From assembly GCA_003557125.1 (NCBI GenBank), contig PWPN01000360.1:1-22493 (forward strand): a stretch of DNA of 22,493 nt, given 5' to 3'. A model generated the notes under the pieces. The model ran no database searches and was not told the origin of the DNA. It saw nothing but the letters and a program-made list of their open reading frames with translations. Within the stretch, counting starts at the first letter, position 1; the number at the start of each line of letters is the position of its first letter. The position numbers were made by a program, and so were the translations under genes. Positions 1 through 6,776 of this stretch are shown here, piece after piece. This DNA comes from Phycisphaerae bacterium. Its GTDB lineage: Bacteria > Planctomycetota > Phycisphaerae > UBA1845 > PWPN01.

Positions 1-80
1 CCCGAACCGATCCACTCGTGCTCATCGGTCCTGATGGTTCGGGTCCTTCGGCCCCTTCGCCGTCGAGGCTGCGCCGTACA

Positions 81-98
81 TTCCAATCATGGTTGGAA
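81..98. promoter_or_regulatory. Operator-like inverted repeat before the ArsR-like gene
   Basis: The sequence TTCCAATCATGGTTGGAA is an almost perfect dyad: TTCCAA and TTGGAA arms flank a CATG centre, with one mismatched pair. It lies 23 bases upstream of the chosen GTG start of the next gene and touches a weak -10-like TACATT at 77-82. Position and symmetry fit an autoregulatory operator. That role is inferred; only the dyad is seen. Confidence 0.45.
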
Positions 99-121
99 CA
101 TCACGCGCGGAGGTCACCACG

Positions 122-562
122 GTGGCTGACCGCACCCCACAGGACGTTCGCCTGGAGTTGTTGAAGGCGGTCGCCGATCCGACGCGGCTGGCCGTGCTCG
201 ACAGGCTTGCGGAAGATGATGAGATCGCCCGCGTCGGGGCCTTCAACGCTCGCAGGGAACAGTTCCTGCGCCCGTGTCTGCGTGACTGGCGCCCCCTGCC
301 TGATCGCGAGCGTCGACTGGAGCGCGTGGCCGACAGTGAACTGATGCTGTGCCTGTTTCACGCGGTGTTCGACCGCGATGGCATCGATGTGGGAACCGCG
401 ATGAATGATGGACTCCACGCCATCGGTTTTATCCGCCTCACCGTCAATGCGCGCGAGCGCATGGAGGCGCCGTTGCAGGCACTGATCGAGCGCGGGATGC
501 TGGCACGTGTCGATGGCGGTATTGCCATCGGCCGGGAGGCGTTCGTGCGGCCAGCGTCATGA
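122..562 (+). CDS. Small ArsR-like (winged-helix N-terminus) protein, atypical
   Basis: A 146-residue protein if started at the GTG at 122, which has GGAGG at 109-113 with 8-base spacing. An ATG at 89 is also in frame but has no ribosome site and would overlap the dyad at 81-98. Residues about 8-32 (LLKAVADPTRLAVLDRLAE) match the opening helices of ArsR-type regulators. The usual recognition helix block with its Ser-Thr-Val-Ser-Arg-His-like pattern does not follow. The remaining ~110 residues, rich in Arg and Glu and containing RLERVADSELMLCLFHAVFD, match no family I recognise. It may be a divergent DNA-binding regulator with its own C-terminal domain, or a fusion or decayed ArsR gene. The dyad directly upstream favours a regulator. 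The function call is tentative; the ORF itself is fairly well supported. Confidence 0.55.
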   Translation: MADRTPQDVRLELLKAVADPTRLAVLDRLAEDDEIARVGAFNARREQFLRPCLRDWRPLPDRERRLERVADSELMLCLFHAVFDRDGIDVGTAMNDGLHAIGFIRLTVNARERMEAPLQALIERGMLARVDGGIAIGREAFVRPAS

Positions 563-1048
563 ATGCTGACTTCCCGATCTCACCGCCACGCTGATCTCGG
601 TCGGCGCGACTCGGGTCATCGATGGTTGTGCCCTGCCCCATTCATGTCGATGCGAGTTGCGTTCGAGGTTCTCGGTCCGGGGTTCGCCGAAAACGCCATC
701 GACCATGAACCCGGCCATGAGGTCAGCAACACCATCAAGCGGACCGTGTACACGGAAATTGGGCCAGCCTCGTCAGCAATGAATGGCTCGCCCTGATTGA
801 CGTGATGGCGTGCCGTAGATGGGTGACTGGCAAACAACTCCACCCACGGAATCACTGCTTAACACGCCGCTTCACTACATCACATTTCTCCTTCGCGAGT
901 TGCCGGGTGCGACGTCGACCGCCAAGGGCAATTTCGGAAGACGCTAGTCATATGCAGTTTGAAGTCGCAAAAACGGCGAAATATCAGTGCGTTATCCTTG
1001 CGTAAAGGCGGAATACGCATTACAGATTCGCGTTCATCACATATTTTC

Positions 1049-1059
1049 TGAAATTTTCA
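1049..1059. promoter_or_regulatory. TGAAATTTTCA dyad, candidate operator
   Basis: An 11-base inverted repeat (TGAAA and TTTCA arms) ends one base before the TTGACA box at 1061. A regulator bound here would overlap the polymerase site. The operon's only linked regulator is the RpiR-type gene at 10632, so it is the natural candidate ligand-responsive factor. The pairing of this site with that protein is inference. Confidence 0.35.
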
Positions 1060-1060
1060 T

Positions 1061-1090
1061 TTGACAAAAAACGCGACACGATCGTAGGCT
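1061..1090 (+). promoter_or_regulatory. Sigma-70-type promoter for the amide-catabolism operon
   Basis: A perfect TTGACA (1061-1066) is followed after 18 bases by TAGGCT (1085-1090), which keeps the first, second and last bases of the -10 consensus. It stands in the only AT-rich patch of this gap, 40 bases before the first small ORF. The -35 box is strong and the -10 weak, which suits an activated or regulated promoter. Confidence 0.5.
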
Positions 1091-1129
1091 CGATTCTCAT
1101 TGAAGCTCCACGCTTTGGCCGGAGGGGGT

Positions 1130-1258
1130 ATGGCAGAGCAGCAAGTCGCGGCAATGGACTTCAACAACTTCTCCTGCGGACTTCGCGCCAACTCGATCCC
1201 GCACGAGCATCACATCGGTAAATATCAGCAGCCTGTTAAAGGAGGGTCGTCCACATGA
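1130..1258 (+). CDS. 42-residue small ORF coupled to the M20 gene
   Basis: ATG at 1130 is preceded by GGAGG at 1121-1125. The frame runs 42 codons and stops at TGA 1256-1258, overlapping the ATG of the M20 gene (1255) as ATGA. Ribosomes ending here would sit on the next start, whose own site GGAGG is at 1241-1245, inside the small ORF. The peptide begins MAEQQVAAMDFNNF, has one Cys (Cys15), a His-rich HEHH stretch (residues 26-29) and a basic, Gly/Ser-rich end. It has no hydrophobic segment or signal peptide. I recognise no family. It could be a leader peptide controlling the operon, a small subunit of one of the enzymes, or a chance frame. The promoter, ribosome site and overlap together make translation likely. 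Confidence 0.5.
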   Translation: MAEQQVAAMDFNNFSCGLRANSIPHEHHIGKYQQPVKGGSST

Positions 1259-2565
1259 CGGATGCCGCCGTTCAGCGCGTGTTCGAACAGATTGAGCAAG
1301 ACGAGGACTTTGTCGTCGATCTTCTCCGCGAGATGGTGTCGATTCCAACGGTCAATCCCAAGTTTGTTCGGGATCCAGCCGTCAACAAGGAACCGGAAGA
1401 GCAGGCGCTATTGGAACAGGAGCTGAAAAAGCTCGAATTTGAAACAGAGCAGTTCGATGCGTTCCCGAACCGCCCCAACTTGATTGGGCGCTGGGGGGGT
1501 AGCGAAGAGAAAAGCCTCATCATCAACGGGCACATTGATGTGGTGCCCGAGGGCGACCGGTCGTCGTGGTCAGTCGATCCTTTCGGCGGGGAGGTGCGCG
1601 ACGGCCGACTCTATGGGCGTGGAGCTTTGGACATGAAGGGCGGGATCGCCGCCGCGATTGCCGCCGCCCGGGCCATCCGCAGCGCGGGCGTGACTCTCGA
1701 CGGCCGCCTGGACATCCATACCGTTGTCGACGAGGAGGCCGGGGGGTTCGGCAGCCGCGCGATCGTCGACCGGGGCTATAAGGCACAGGCCGTCCTCGTG
1801 CCCGAGCCAACCTGGGAAGCGATCAACCCAGCCGAGGGTGGAATCGAGTGGGTGCGCGTGACGATCCTCGGCAAGGCCGCACATGCCGGCTGGCGTTACA
1901 ACTCCATCTATCCCCAGCCCGATCCCATGGATCAGGCGCCCGGGGTCAATGCGATCGAGCTCGGCACGCGCTTCCTGGCGGCGGTGCGCGAACTCGAGCG
2001 CGAGTGGGGGCTGCGCAAGAAGCATCCGCTTCTGCCGCCGGGCATTACCACCATCAACCCGGGCGCCGTCTTCGCGGGCGCTGGTCTGGGGGAGAACGGC
2101 CTGCCGCTGACGACCACGAATCCGGCCATCATTCCCGATGTGTTCGTCGCCGACTTCGATCTTAAGTTCCTCCCGACCGAAGACGCGAAGGAGGTCCGCA
2201 AGGAGTTCGAAGCCTTCGTCAAGGCCTTTGCCGAGACAAGCGACTGGCTCCGCGATAATCCCCCGCGCGTTCAGTGGGAGTTGGGCGGACTGCACTTCCC
2301 GGGCCAGGAAACCGATCTCGACCATGCGTTGGTGCGGAGCATCACGGATTTTCGTCGGACTTTGGGCGAGGACACCAAGATCGAGGGGTTCGTCGCGGTC
2401 AGCGATGCCGGCCATTATGGTGGCGCGGGCATGCCTTCTGTGCTCTACGGCCCAAGCGGTGATGGTATGCATGGCCTCGACGAGTATGTCGACATTGCCT
2501 CGCTCAAGAAGACGACCCGGGTCGTCGCAAACGTCATCCTCCAGTGCTGCGGCATCAAGGCATGA
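1255..2565 (+). CDS. M20 family metallo-amidohydrolase (ArgE/DapE-type deacylase)
   Basis: A 436-residue zinc hydrolase of the ArgE/DapE/M20 group, which removes N-acyl groups from amino acids or splits small peptides in the cytoplasm. Seen in order: HID at residues 93-95 (first metal ligands), GRGALDMKGG at 121-130 with bridging Asp126, the catalytic pair Glu160-Glu161, Glu184 in VPEP, His210 in the dimerisation domain (GKAAHAG), and the C-terminal metal ligand His406 in GDGMHGLDEY. All key residues are present, so the enzyme should be active. There is no signal peptide. The start is supported by AAAGGAGG at 1238-1245 and the ATGA overlap with the small ORF before it. Length is normal to slightly long for the family, with an insert around residues 215-275. 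The substrate cannot be read from sequence. Its place first in an amide-processing operon suggests an N-acylated intermediate or the imported compound. Confidence 0.9.
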   Translation: MTDAAVQRVFEQIEQDEDFVVDLLREMVSIPTVNPKFVRDPAVNKEPEEQALLEQELKKLEFETEQFDAFPNRPNLIGRWGGSEEKSLIINGHIDVVPEGDRSSWSVDPFGGEVRDGRLYGRGALDMKGGIAAAIAAARAIRSAGVTLDGRLDIHTVVDEEAGGFGSRAIVDRGYKAQAVLVPEPTWEAINPAEGGIEWVRVTILGKAAHAGWRYNSIYPQPDPMDQAPGVNAIELGTRFLAAVRELEREWGLRKKHPLLPPGITTINPGAVFAGAGLGENGLPLTTTNPAIIPDVFVADFDLKFLPTEDAKEVRKEFEAFVKAFAETSDWLRDNPPRVQWELGGLHFPGQETDLDHALVRSITDFRRTLGEDTKIEGFVAVSDAGHYGGAGMPSVLYGPSGDGMHGLDEYVDIASLKKTTRVVANVILQCCGIKA

Positions 2566-2616
2566 TCGCCGGAAACCTAACGCAGACCCGATACCACGGA
2601 GCTACTGGACTGCATC

Positions 2617-3939
2617 ATGTCTGACAGCCATCTCATCGCTGCCGTCTACAACGACTTTACCGGCCTGACGCGCGCTCGGACCTTTCCCAGCCGCGATCTC
2701 GGCAAACGTCTCGAAACGGGATTGGGGTGGGTGCCCGCCAACATGTGCCTGACGCCGTTCGGGCCTATCGCGGGGGCCAATCCCTTCGGACCGCTAGGCG
2801 ACTTGCGGATGATGCCCGATCCAGAGAGCGAAGTGAGTGTCTCCCTGGGAGAGAACGTCGGGGACATGCACCTCTTCTTTAGTGATCTGCATGGAGCGGA
2901 TGGGGCCATCTGGGACTGCTGTGTGCGCGGGTTCCTCAAGCGCAGCGTGGAGGAGTTGGCTTCCGAGTTCGGCTTGCGATTGGCTGTGGCGTTCGAGCAT
3001 GAATTTGTGCTGGAAGGTCCCGACTGGTCGCGTGTGCCCATGGGGTTCACGCTCTCGAGCGCGCGGCGGGCAGAGCGTTTCCTGTCTCAGCTCAGTGAGG
3101 CGCTGATCGACGCAGGTGTGGCTGTCGAAATGCTGATCCCGGAATACGGGGCTCGCCAGTTCGAGGTCACTTGCAATCCCAGACCCGCGTTGCTGGCGGC
3201 GGATCAGGCAGTATTGGTGCGTGAGTTCACTCGTGAGGTGGCGCGTCTCCAGGAATCACACGCGAGCTTTTCGCCCAAGCCCAGCCTCGATGGGCCCGGC
3301 AACGGGGTACATGTGCACTTCAGCCTCGAGACGTGTGACGGCGAGACGGTGACCACCGTCGACGACGGAGAGACGCCGTCGGTGGACTCCCGCACGGGTG
3401 CCTTCGTCGCCGGCGTTCAGGCAGCGCTTCCGGGCATGACCGCGGCGTTGGCGCCGACGGCGGTGTCTTACCTGCGCTTGGCCCCGCAGCAGTGGAGCGC
3501 GGGCTACACAGCGTTCGGCTATCGCAATCGCGAAGCGGCGCTTCGCCTGTGTCCCGGCTCGGCCTACCAGGAGGCCGAGGGCAGGGCGGCCGCGAACGTT
3601 GAACTGCGCATTCCCGACGCCGGCGCGTCGCCGCACTTGTCGGTCGCCCTTCTGATCCAAGCCGGCATGGCCGGGCTGCGCGAATCCAGCGCCACGCCAA
3701 CCCTGATGCGCGAGGATCCGAGTAGCGTGAGCGAGGCCGAACGTCGGAAGGCCGGTCTTCAGAGCTTACCCCGGAGCCTTCCCGAAGCTCTTTCCCGCCT
3801 GGAGACTGACTCCCTCTCGCAGCCGTTGATGCCAGAGCCGATGCGCGATGCATTCCTGGCGCTCAAGCGCGCCGAACTGGAGATGGTGCGTGGGTGCTCC
3901 GACAGCGAACTGTGCGAACGTTATGCACAGGTATATTGA
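2617..3939 (+). CDS. Glutamine synthetase family ligase (gamma-glutamyl-amide synthetase-like)
   Basis: A 440-residue member of the glutamine synthetase fold, which joins an amine or ammonia to a carboxylate (usually the gamma-carboxyl of glutamate) using ATP. Visible family signatures are Glu127 and Glu129 in FEHEF, the EYGARQFE segment at 176-183, the GNGVHVHFSL ATP/glutamate loop at 228-237, YRNRE at 302-306 and ELRIPDAGASPHL at 329-341. The adenylylation-site tail of housekeeping GlnA is not seen. The protein is somewhat shorter than PuuA-type enzymes (about 470 residues). Together with its catabolic neighbours this points to a specialised ligase such as those making gamma-glutamyl amines, not nitrogen-assimilating GlnA. 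The ribosome site is weak (CACGGAGC, 14 bases upstream), so translation may rely on read-through from the M20 gene. The acceptor amine is unknown. Confidence 0.85.
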   Translation: MSDSHLIAAVYNDFTGLTRARTFPSRDLGKRLETGLGWVPANMCLTPFGPIAGANPFGPLGDLRMMPDPESEVSVSLGENVGDMHLFFSDLHGADGAIWDCCVRGFLKRSVEELASEFGLRLAVAFEHEFVLEGPDWSRVPMGFTLSSARRAERFLSQLSEALIDAGVAVEMLIPEYGARQFEVTCNPRPALLAADQAVLVREFTREVARLQESHASFSPKPSLDGPGNGVHVHFSLETCDGETVTTVDDGETPSVDSRTGAFVAGVQAALPGMTAALAPTAVSYLRLAPQQWSAGYTAFGYRNREAALRLCPGSAYQEAEGRAAANVELRIPDAGASPHLSVALLIQAGMAGLRESSATPTLMREDPSSVSEAERRKAGLQSLPRSLPEALSRLETDSLSQPLMPEPMRDAFLALKRAELEMVRGCSDSELCERYAQVY

Positions 3940-4699
3940 AGCATGCAGCGCCGGGACGCGCGAGATCGACGAGGGATACTTCGCATTGAATCTGGGCGGT
4001 CGCGGGCGCTGCGTGATCCTGTGCGATCACGCCAGCAACCACGTGCCCGAGGATCTCGGGACTCTCGGTCTCACACCCAGCGATCTGGAGAGGGCCATCG
4101 CCTACGACATCGGCGCGGCCTGTGTAGCGGAAATGCTGTCGCTGCGATTGGATGCCCCCGTCGTGTCCACCACCACATCGCGTCTGGTGATCGACAGCAA
4201 CCGCCCGATCGGCTCGCCCGAGTCCATTCCCACGTACAGCGAGGATACGGACGTTCCCGGGAATCGAAGCCTGTCGGAGGATGAAAGGGCACGGCGCGCC
4301 GATGCCTACTTCTGGCCCTACCATCAACGGATCCAAGAATTACTGGACGAACGCGAACGCCACGGCCTTGAGAGCTGGATCATTTGTCTGCACAGCTTCA
4401 CGCCAGTTTTCGCAGGAGTGCCGCGGCGCTGGCACGTTGGGTTCACCTATGACCGCGAAACGGCACTGGCCAAGGCGCTCATCAGCACCTTTTCGGGTGA
4501 GGACGACTTGGTCGTCGGCGACAACGAGCCCTATCCGATCGACGCCGACGGAGACTATTCGCTGCCCGTGCATAGCGAGGCTCGAGGTCTTCCCGGCGTC
4601 CTCATCGAGATTCGTCAGGACCTGATCAAGGAAAGCCGCGGTGCGCGTCGTTGGGCCAACCGTCTGGGGGCGGCGCTTGCGTCGGCCAAGATTCGATAA
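3923..4699 (+). CDS. N-formylglutamate amidohydrolase family protein (HutG-like)
   Basis: A 258-residue cytoplasmic protein of the N-formylglutamate amidohydrolase family, whose known members release formate from N-formyl-amino acids. Hallmarks seen: CDHASNHVP at 34-42, SRLVIDSNRP at 86-95, LHSFTP at 156-161, the RRWHVG strand at 168-173, VGDNEPY at 198-204, and the final HSEARGLPGVLIEIRQDL block at 217-234. These supply the His, Asp and Glu residues expected at the metal site. ATG 3923 gives a 17-base overlap with the preceding ligase gene. The frame is open further upstream to 3848, but that would bury 92 bases in the ligase and add residues with no family match. A Hut-type histidine pathway is not present nearby, so the role is probably deformylation or deacylation within the operon's own pathway. 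Confidence 0.85.
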   Translation: MHRYIEACSAGTREIDEGYFALNLGGRGRCVILCDHASNHVPEDLGTLGLTPSDLERAIAYDIGAACVAEMLSLRLDAPVVSTTTSRLVIDSNRPIGSPESIPTYSEDTDVPGNRSLSEDERARRADAYFWPYHQRIQELLDERERHGLESWIICLHSFTPVFAGVPRRWHVGFTYDRETALAKALISTFSGEDDLVVGDNEPYPIDADGDYSLPVHSEARGLPGVLIEIRQDLIKESRGARRWANRLGAALASAKIR

Positions 4700-4713
4700 C
4701 GGGATTGCGAGAT

Positions 4714-5409
4714 ATGTCGGGAAAAGAAAGCGAAGCGCCAAGCCAGAACCTTGCAGAACTGCGTCATGCGCCATTGGATCCCAAGCGGACGGGCGTGCTC
4801 GTCATCGACATGCAGAACATGGAGTGCCAGCCCGAGCGTCTGGGCGAGGCGGAGCGCATCAAGAAGCAGCCATTCTTCGAGCGCCTGCGTGAAGTGGTGA
4901 TCCCCAACCAGGTGCGGCTGCTGGACGCTGCGCGTGCGAACGGCATCGAGGTCCTGTTCACCACGATTGAAAGCATGACTCTGGATGGCCGCGACCGAAG
5001 TCTGGACTACAAGATTTCGGAACTGCATGCCGCGAAAGGATCGCATGAGGCGCAAGTCATAGACGAACTCAAGCGTGGTGAGAACGAGATCCAAATTCCC
5101 AAAACATCGTCCAGCGTCTTCAATTCGACCAATATCAACTACGTTCTACGCAATATCGGAGTCGATCATCTTGTCGTTTGTGGAATCGTGACCGAACAGT
5201 GTGTCGAGTCCGCGGTGCGTGACGCGGCGGATCTCGGGTATCTGGTCACGATGGTTGAGGACGGCTGTGCAACATACGATCAGGCGATTCACGATGACTG
5301 TATCCGACGGATGGACGGTCACTACGGTCGCGTCCTTCCGACATCCGCCGTGATCGCGGAGTTGCGCGGTGATGGTGAGCGGGGCGCCATTGGGGCACAC
5401 CGCACTTAA
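4714..5409 (+). CDS. Isochorismatase-family cysteine amidohydrolase
   Basis: A 231-residue cytoplasmic enzyme of the isochorismatase-like hydrolase family (relatives: nicotinamidase, N-carbamoylsarcosine amidase, RutB, biuret hydrolase), which use a Cys nucleophile to split an amide and usually free ammonia. The catalytic triad is visible: Asp32 in VIDMQ, Lys130 in IPKTSSSVF, and Cys163 in GIVTEQCVES. The VT pair at 159-160 precedes the nucleophile as usual. ATG 4714 follows the deformylase gene by 14 bases; an upstream start at 4651 would overlap it and adds unmatched residues. True isochorismate cleavage is unlikely, as no siderophore genes are near. An amidase step in nitrogen release fits better. 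The exact substrate cannot be assigned. Confidence 0.87.
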   Translation: MSGKESEAPSQNLAELRHAPLDPKRTGVLVIDMQNMECQPERLGEAERIKKQPFFERLREVVIPNQVRLLDAARANGIEVLFTTIESMTLDGRDRSLDYKISELHAAKGSHEAQVIDELKRGENEIQIPKTSSSVFNSTNINYVLRNIGVDHLVVCGIVTEQCVESAVRDAADLGYLVTMVEDGCATYDQAIHDDCIRRMDGHYGRVLPTSAVIAELRGDGERGAIGAHRT

Positions 5410-5431
5410 TGAAGCAGTAGTGGAGGCTACC

Positions 5432-6709
5432 ATGAAACAGAATTCCAAAATGACTATGGGCGCGCCGTCGCGCCGGTTGTTGCTCGCCTCGGCGTGCGCG
5501 ACCGTCGCACTGGCGGGACCCACCGCCAGCCTGGCGGGGGAGCAGGTCGTGAAAGTTGGCGTTCTTGCTCCGATCACGGGCGAGGCGGCCGCGGACGGCG
5601 AAGAGATGGTGCGTGGCGCCGAGCTGGCGGTCGAGGAGGCGAATGAAAGCGGTCGGGTGGACGGCTTTCGCTTCGAGGTCGTAGTGGGCGATACTGAGGA
5701 CCAAAGCTCGGCCTCCGTGGTGAGCGCCATCGAGAGGCTCTCTCGCCAGTCCGATCTGCACGTCATCGTGACCGGTTACGCCAGCACGTCGAACTTTGAG
5801 ATCGACTACATGGCGGACATGGAAATGCCCTATATTCTCGCGGCACAGTCCTCACAGACGCGCGACATCATAGCCCAGGATCCGGATGCCTATCCGACTG
5901 TCTGGTCGTACACACCCAGCTACGACGCGTACGAGACTGCGTTGCCCCCGGTCCTTGACCAGATCGAGGAGACTTCGGATCTGTCCTTCGAGGACCGCAC
6001 GGTGGCTTTGATCACCTCGGATAATCCGTATTCCATGACCATCTACGACGGTCTGAAGAAGAGTTTTGACGATGCAGGCTGGACGGTCACTGTGGATGAA
6101 ACCGTGCCCTTCGGCGAGGTCGGTGACTGGCGCTCAACCTTGTCGCGTATCCGGCAGGATCCGCCAGACGTCATCGTCAACACGGACTATCTTCCGGGCA
6201 ACGGTGCGCGATTCATGCGTCAGTTCATGGAGAACCCGACTAACAGCCTGATGTTCATTCAGTACGCGCCGTCTGTGCCGGAGTTTCTGGAGCTGACCCG
6301 CGACGACTCCACTGGGGTGATCTACAACATGCTGGGCGCTCCAGTCGTGACCGAGGAGCAACCTCGTGGGCTCGAGGTGCTTGACGCCTTCGAGGCGCGT
6401 TGGGGTACTGAGAGCGGGATGTACGGTGTGGCTCTTTACGAGATGACGCACGTGTACTTCGACGCGCTGGAAAAGGTTGGCGATCCGGCGGATCACCTCG
6501 CCATTGGGGAGGCCATTGGGCAGACTGACAAGCAGACCGCGTCCGGGCGGCTTGTCTTCGATCAGGAAACCCACCTTGCCAAGCAGGGCAACGACTACTT
6601 CCCGATTCAGTTCATCCAGATCTGGGATGGCGAGCGGACCCTGTTCTATCCTGAGGAATATGCCGCCGAAGACTTCCGCATTCCGCCATGGATGTCGGCC
6701 GCGGAATAA
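5432..6709 (+). CDS. Periplasmic substrate-binding protein, LivK/HAAT family
   Basis: A 425-residue binding protein of the type I periplasmic family used by branched-chain amino acid, urea and amide ABC importers. Residues 1-35 form a signal peptide with two adjacent Arg (SRRLLLAS, somewhat Tat-like) and a likely cut after SLA. The mature protein opens with VVKVGVLAPITGEAA, the classic first strand and ligand loop of the family, followed by GAELAVEEANESG. Later segments (IVTGYASTSNFEIDYMADM, VALITSDNPYS, DVIVNTDYLPG) follow the two-lobe fold. GGAGG at 5422-5426 with 5-base spacing supports this start over one at 5369. The mature protein is acidic, in keeping with a salty habitat. It is the first gene of the transporter half of the operon, 22 bases after the amidase gene. 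The ligand is unknown but presumably feeds the four upstream enzymes. Confidence 0.9.
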   Translation: MKQNSKMTMGAPSRRLLLASACATVALAGPTASLAGEQVVKVGVLAPITGEAAADGEEMVRGAELAVEEANESGRVDGFRFEVVVGDTEDQSSASVVSAIERLSRQSDLHVIVTGYASTSNFEIDYMADMEMPYILAAQSSQTRDIIAQDPDAYPTVWSYTPSYDAYETALPPVLDQIEETSDLSFEDRTVALITSDNPYSMTIYDGLKKSFDDAGWTVTVDETVPFGEVGDWRSTLSRIRQDPPDVIVNTDYLPGNGARFMRQFMENPTNSLMFIQYAPSVPEFLELTRDDSTGVIYNMLGAPVVTEEQPRGLEVLDAFEARWGTESGMYGVALYEMTHVYFDALEKVGDPADHLAIGEAIGQTDKQTASGRLVFDQETHLAKQGNDYFPIQFIQIWDGERTLFYPEEYAAEDFRIPPWMSAAE

Positions 6710-6720
6710 AGGCATAGGGC

Positions 6721-6751
6721 CGGTCGGCGGGGCGTTTGTCCCCGTCGACCG
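6721..6751 (+). promoter_or_regulatory. Intercistronic hairpin after the binding-protein gene
   Basis: A 12-base-pair stem (6721-6732 with 6740-6751; one G-T wobble) closes a 7-base loop in the gap between the binding-protein and ATPase genes. No T-run follows, so it is not a standard terminator. Hairpins at this place in ABC operons commonly shield the upstream message from 3' decay or cause partial termination, giving more binding protein than membrane parts. That role is inferred from position. Confidence 0.55.
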
Positions 6752-6776
6752 CGTCCACACCTTGTGAGGAAACGTC

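Larger units (their letters stand above)
563..1129. other. Gene-poor gap with promoter region
   Basis: No convincing gene is seen. Short open frames on both strands have composition unlike their neighbours and no good ribosome site. The last 150 bases (about 930-1080) are clearly more AT-rich than the surroundings and hold the promoter and dyad listed separately, as expected for the control region of the operon that starts at 1130. Confidence 0.6.

Noticed and set aside
1570..2472. A 300-codon minus-strand open frame opposite the M20 gene.
   Set aside because: It is the mirror of a gene with complete M20 motifs. High-GC codon bias leaves the antisense strand open; no ribosome site or family motif is seen.
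3848..3922. An extended N-terminus for the deformylase.
   Set aside because: The extra 25 residues are Trp/Cys/Arg-rich shadow sequence of the ligase gene and match nothing in the family.
4714..5409. Assignment as a true isochorismatase of siderophore synthesis.
   Set aside because: No isochorismate synthase, adenylation or carrier-protein genes are nearby; the amidase branch of the family fits the context better.
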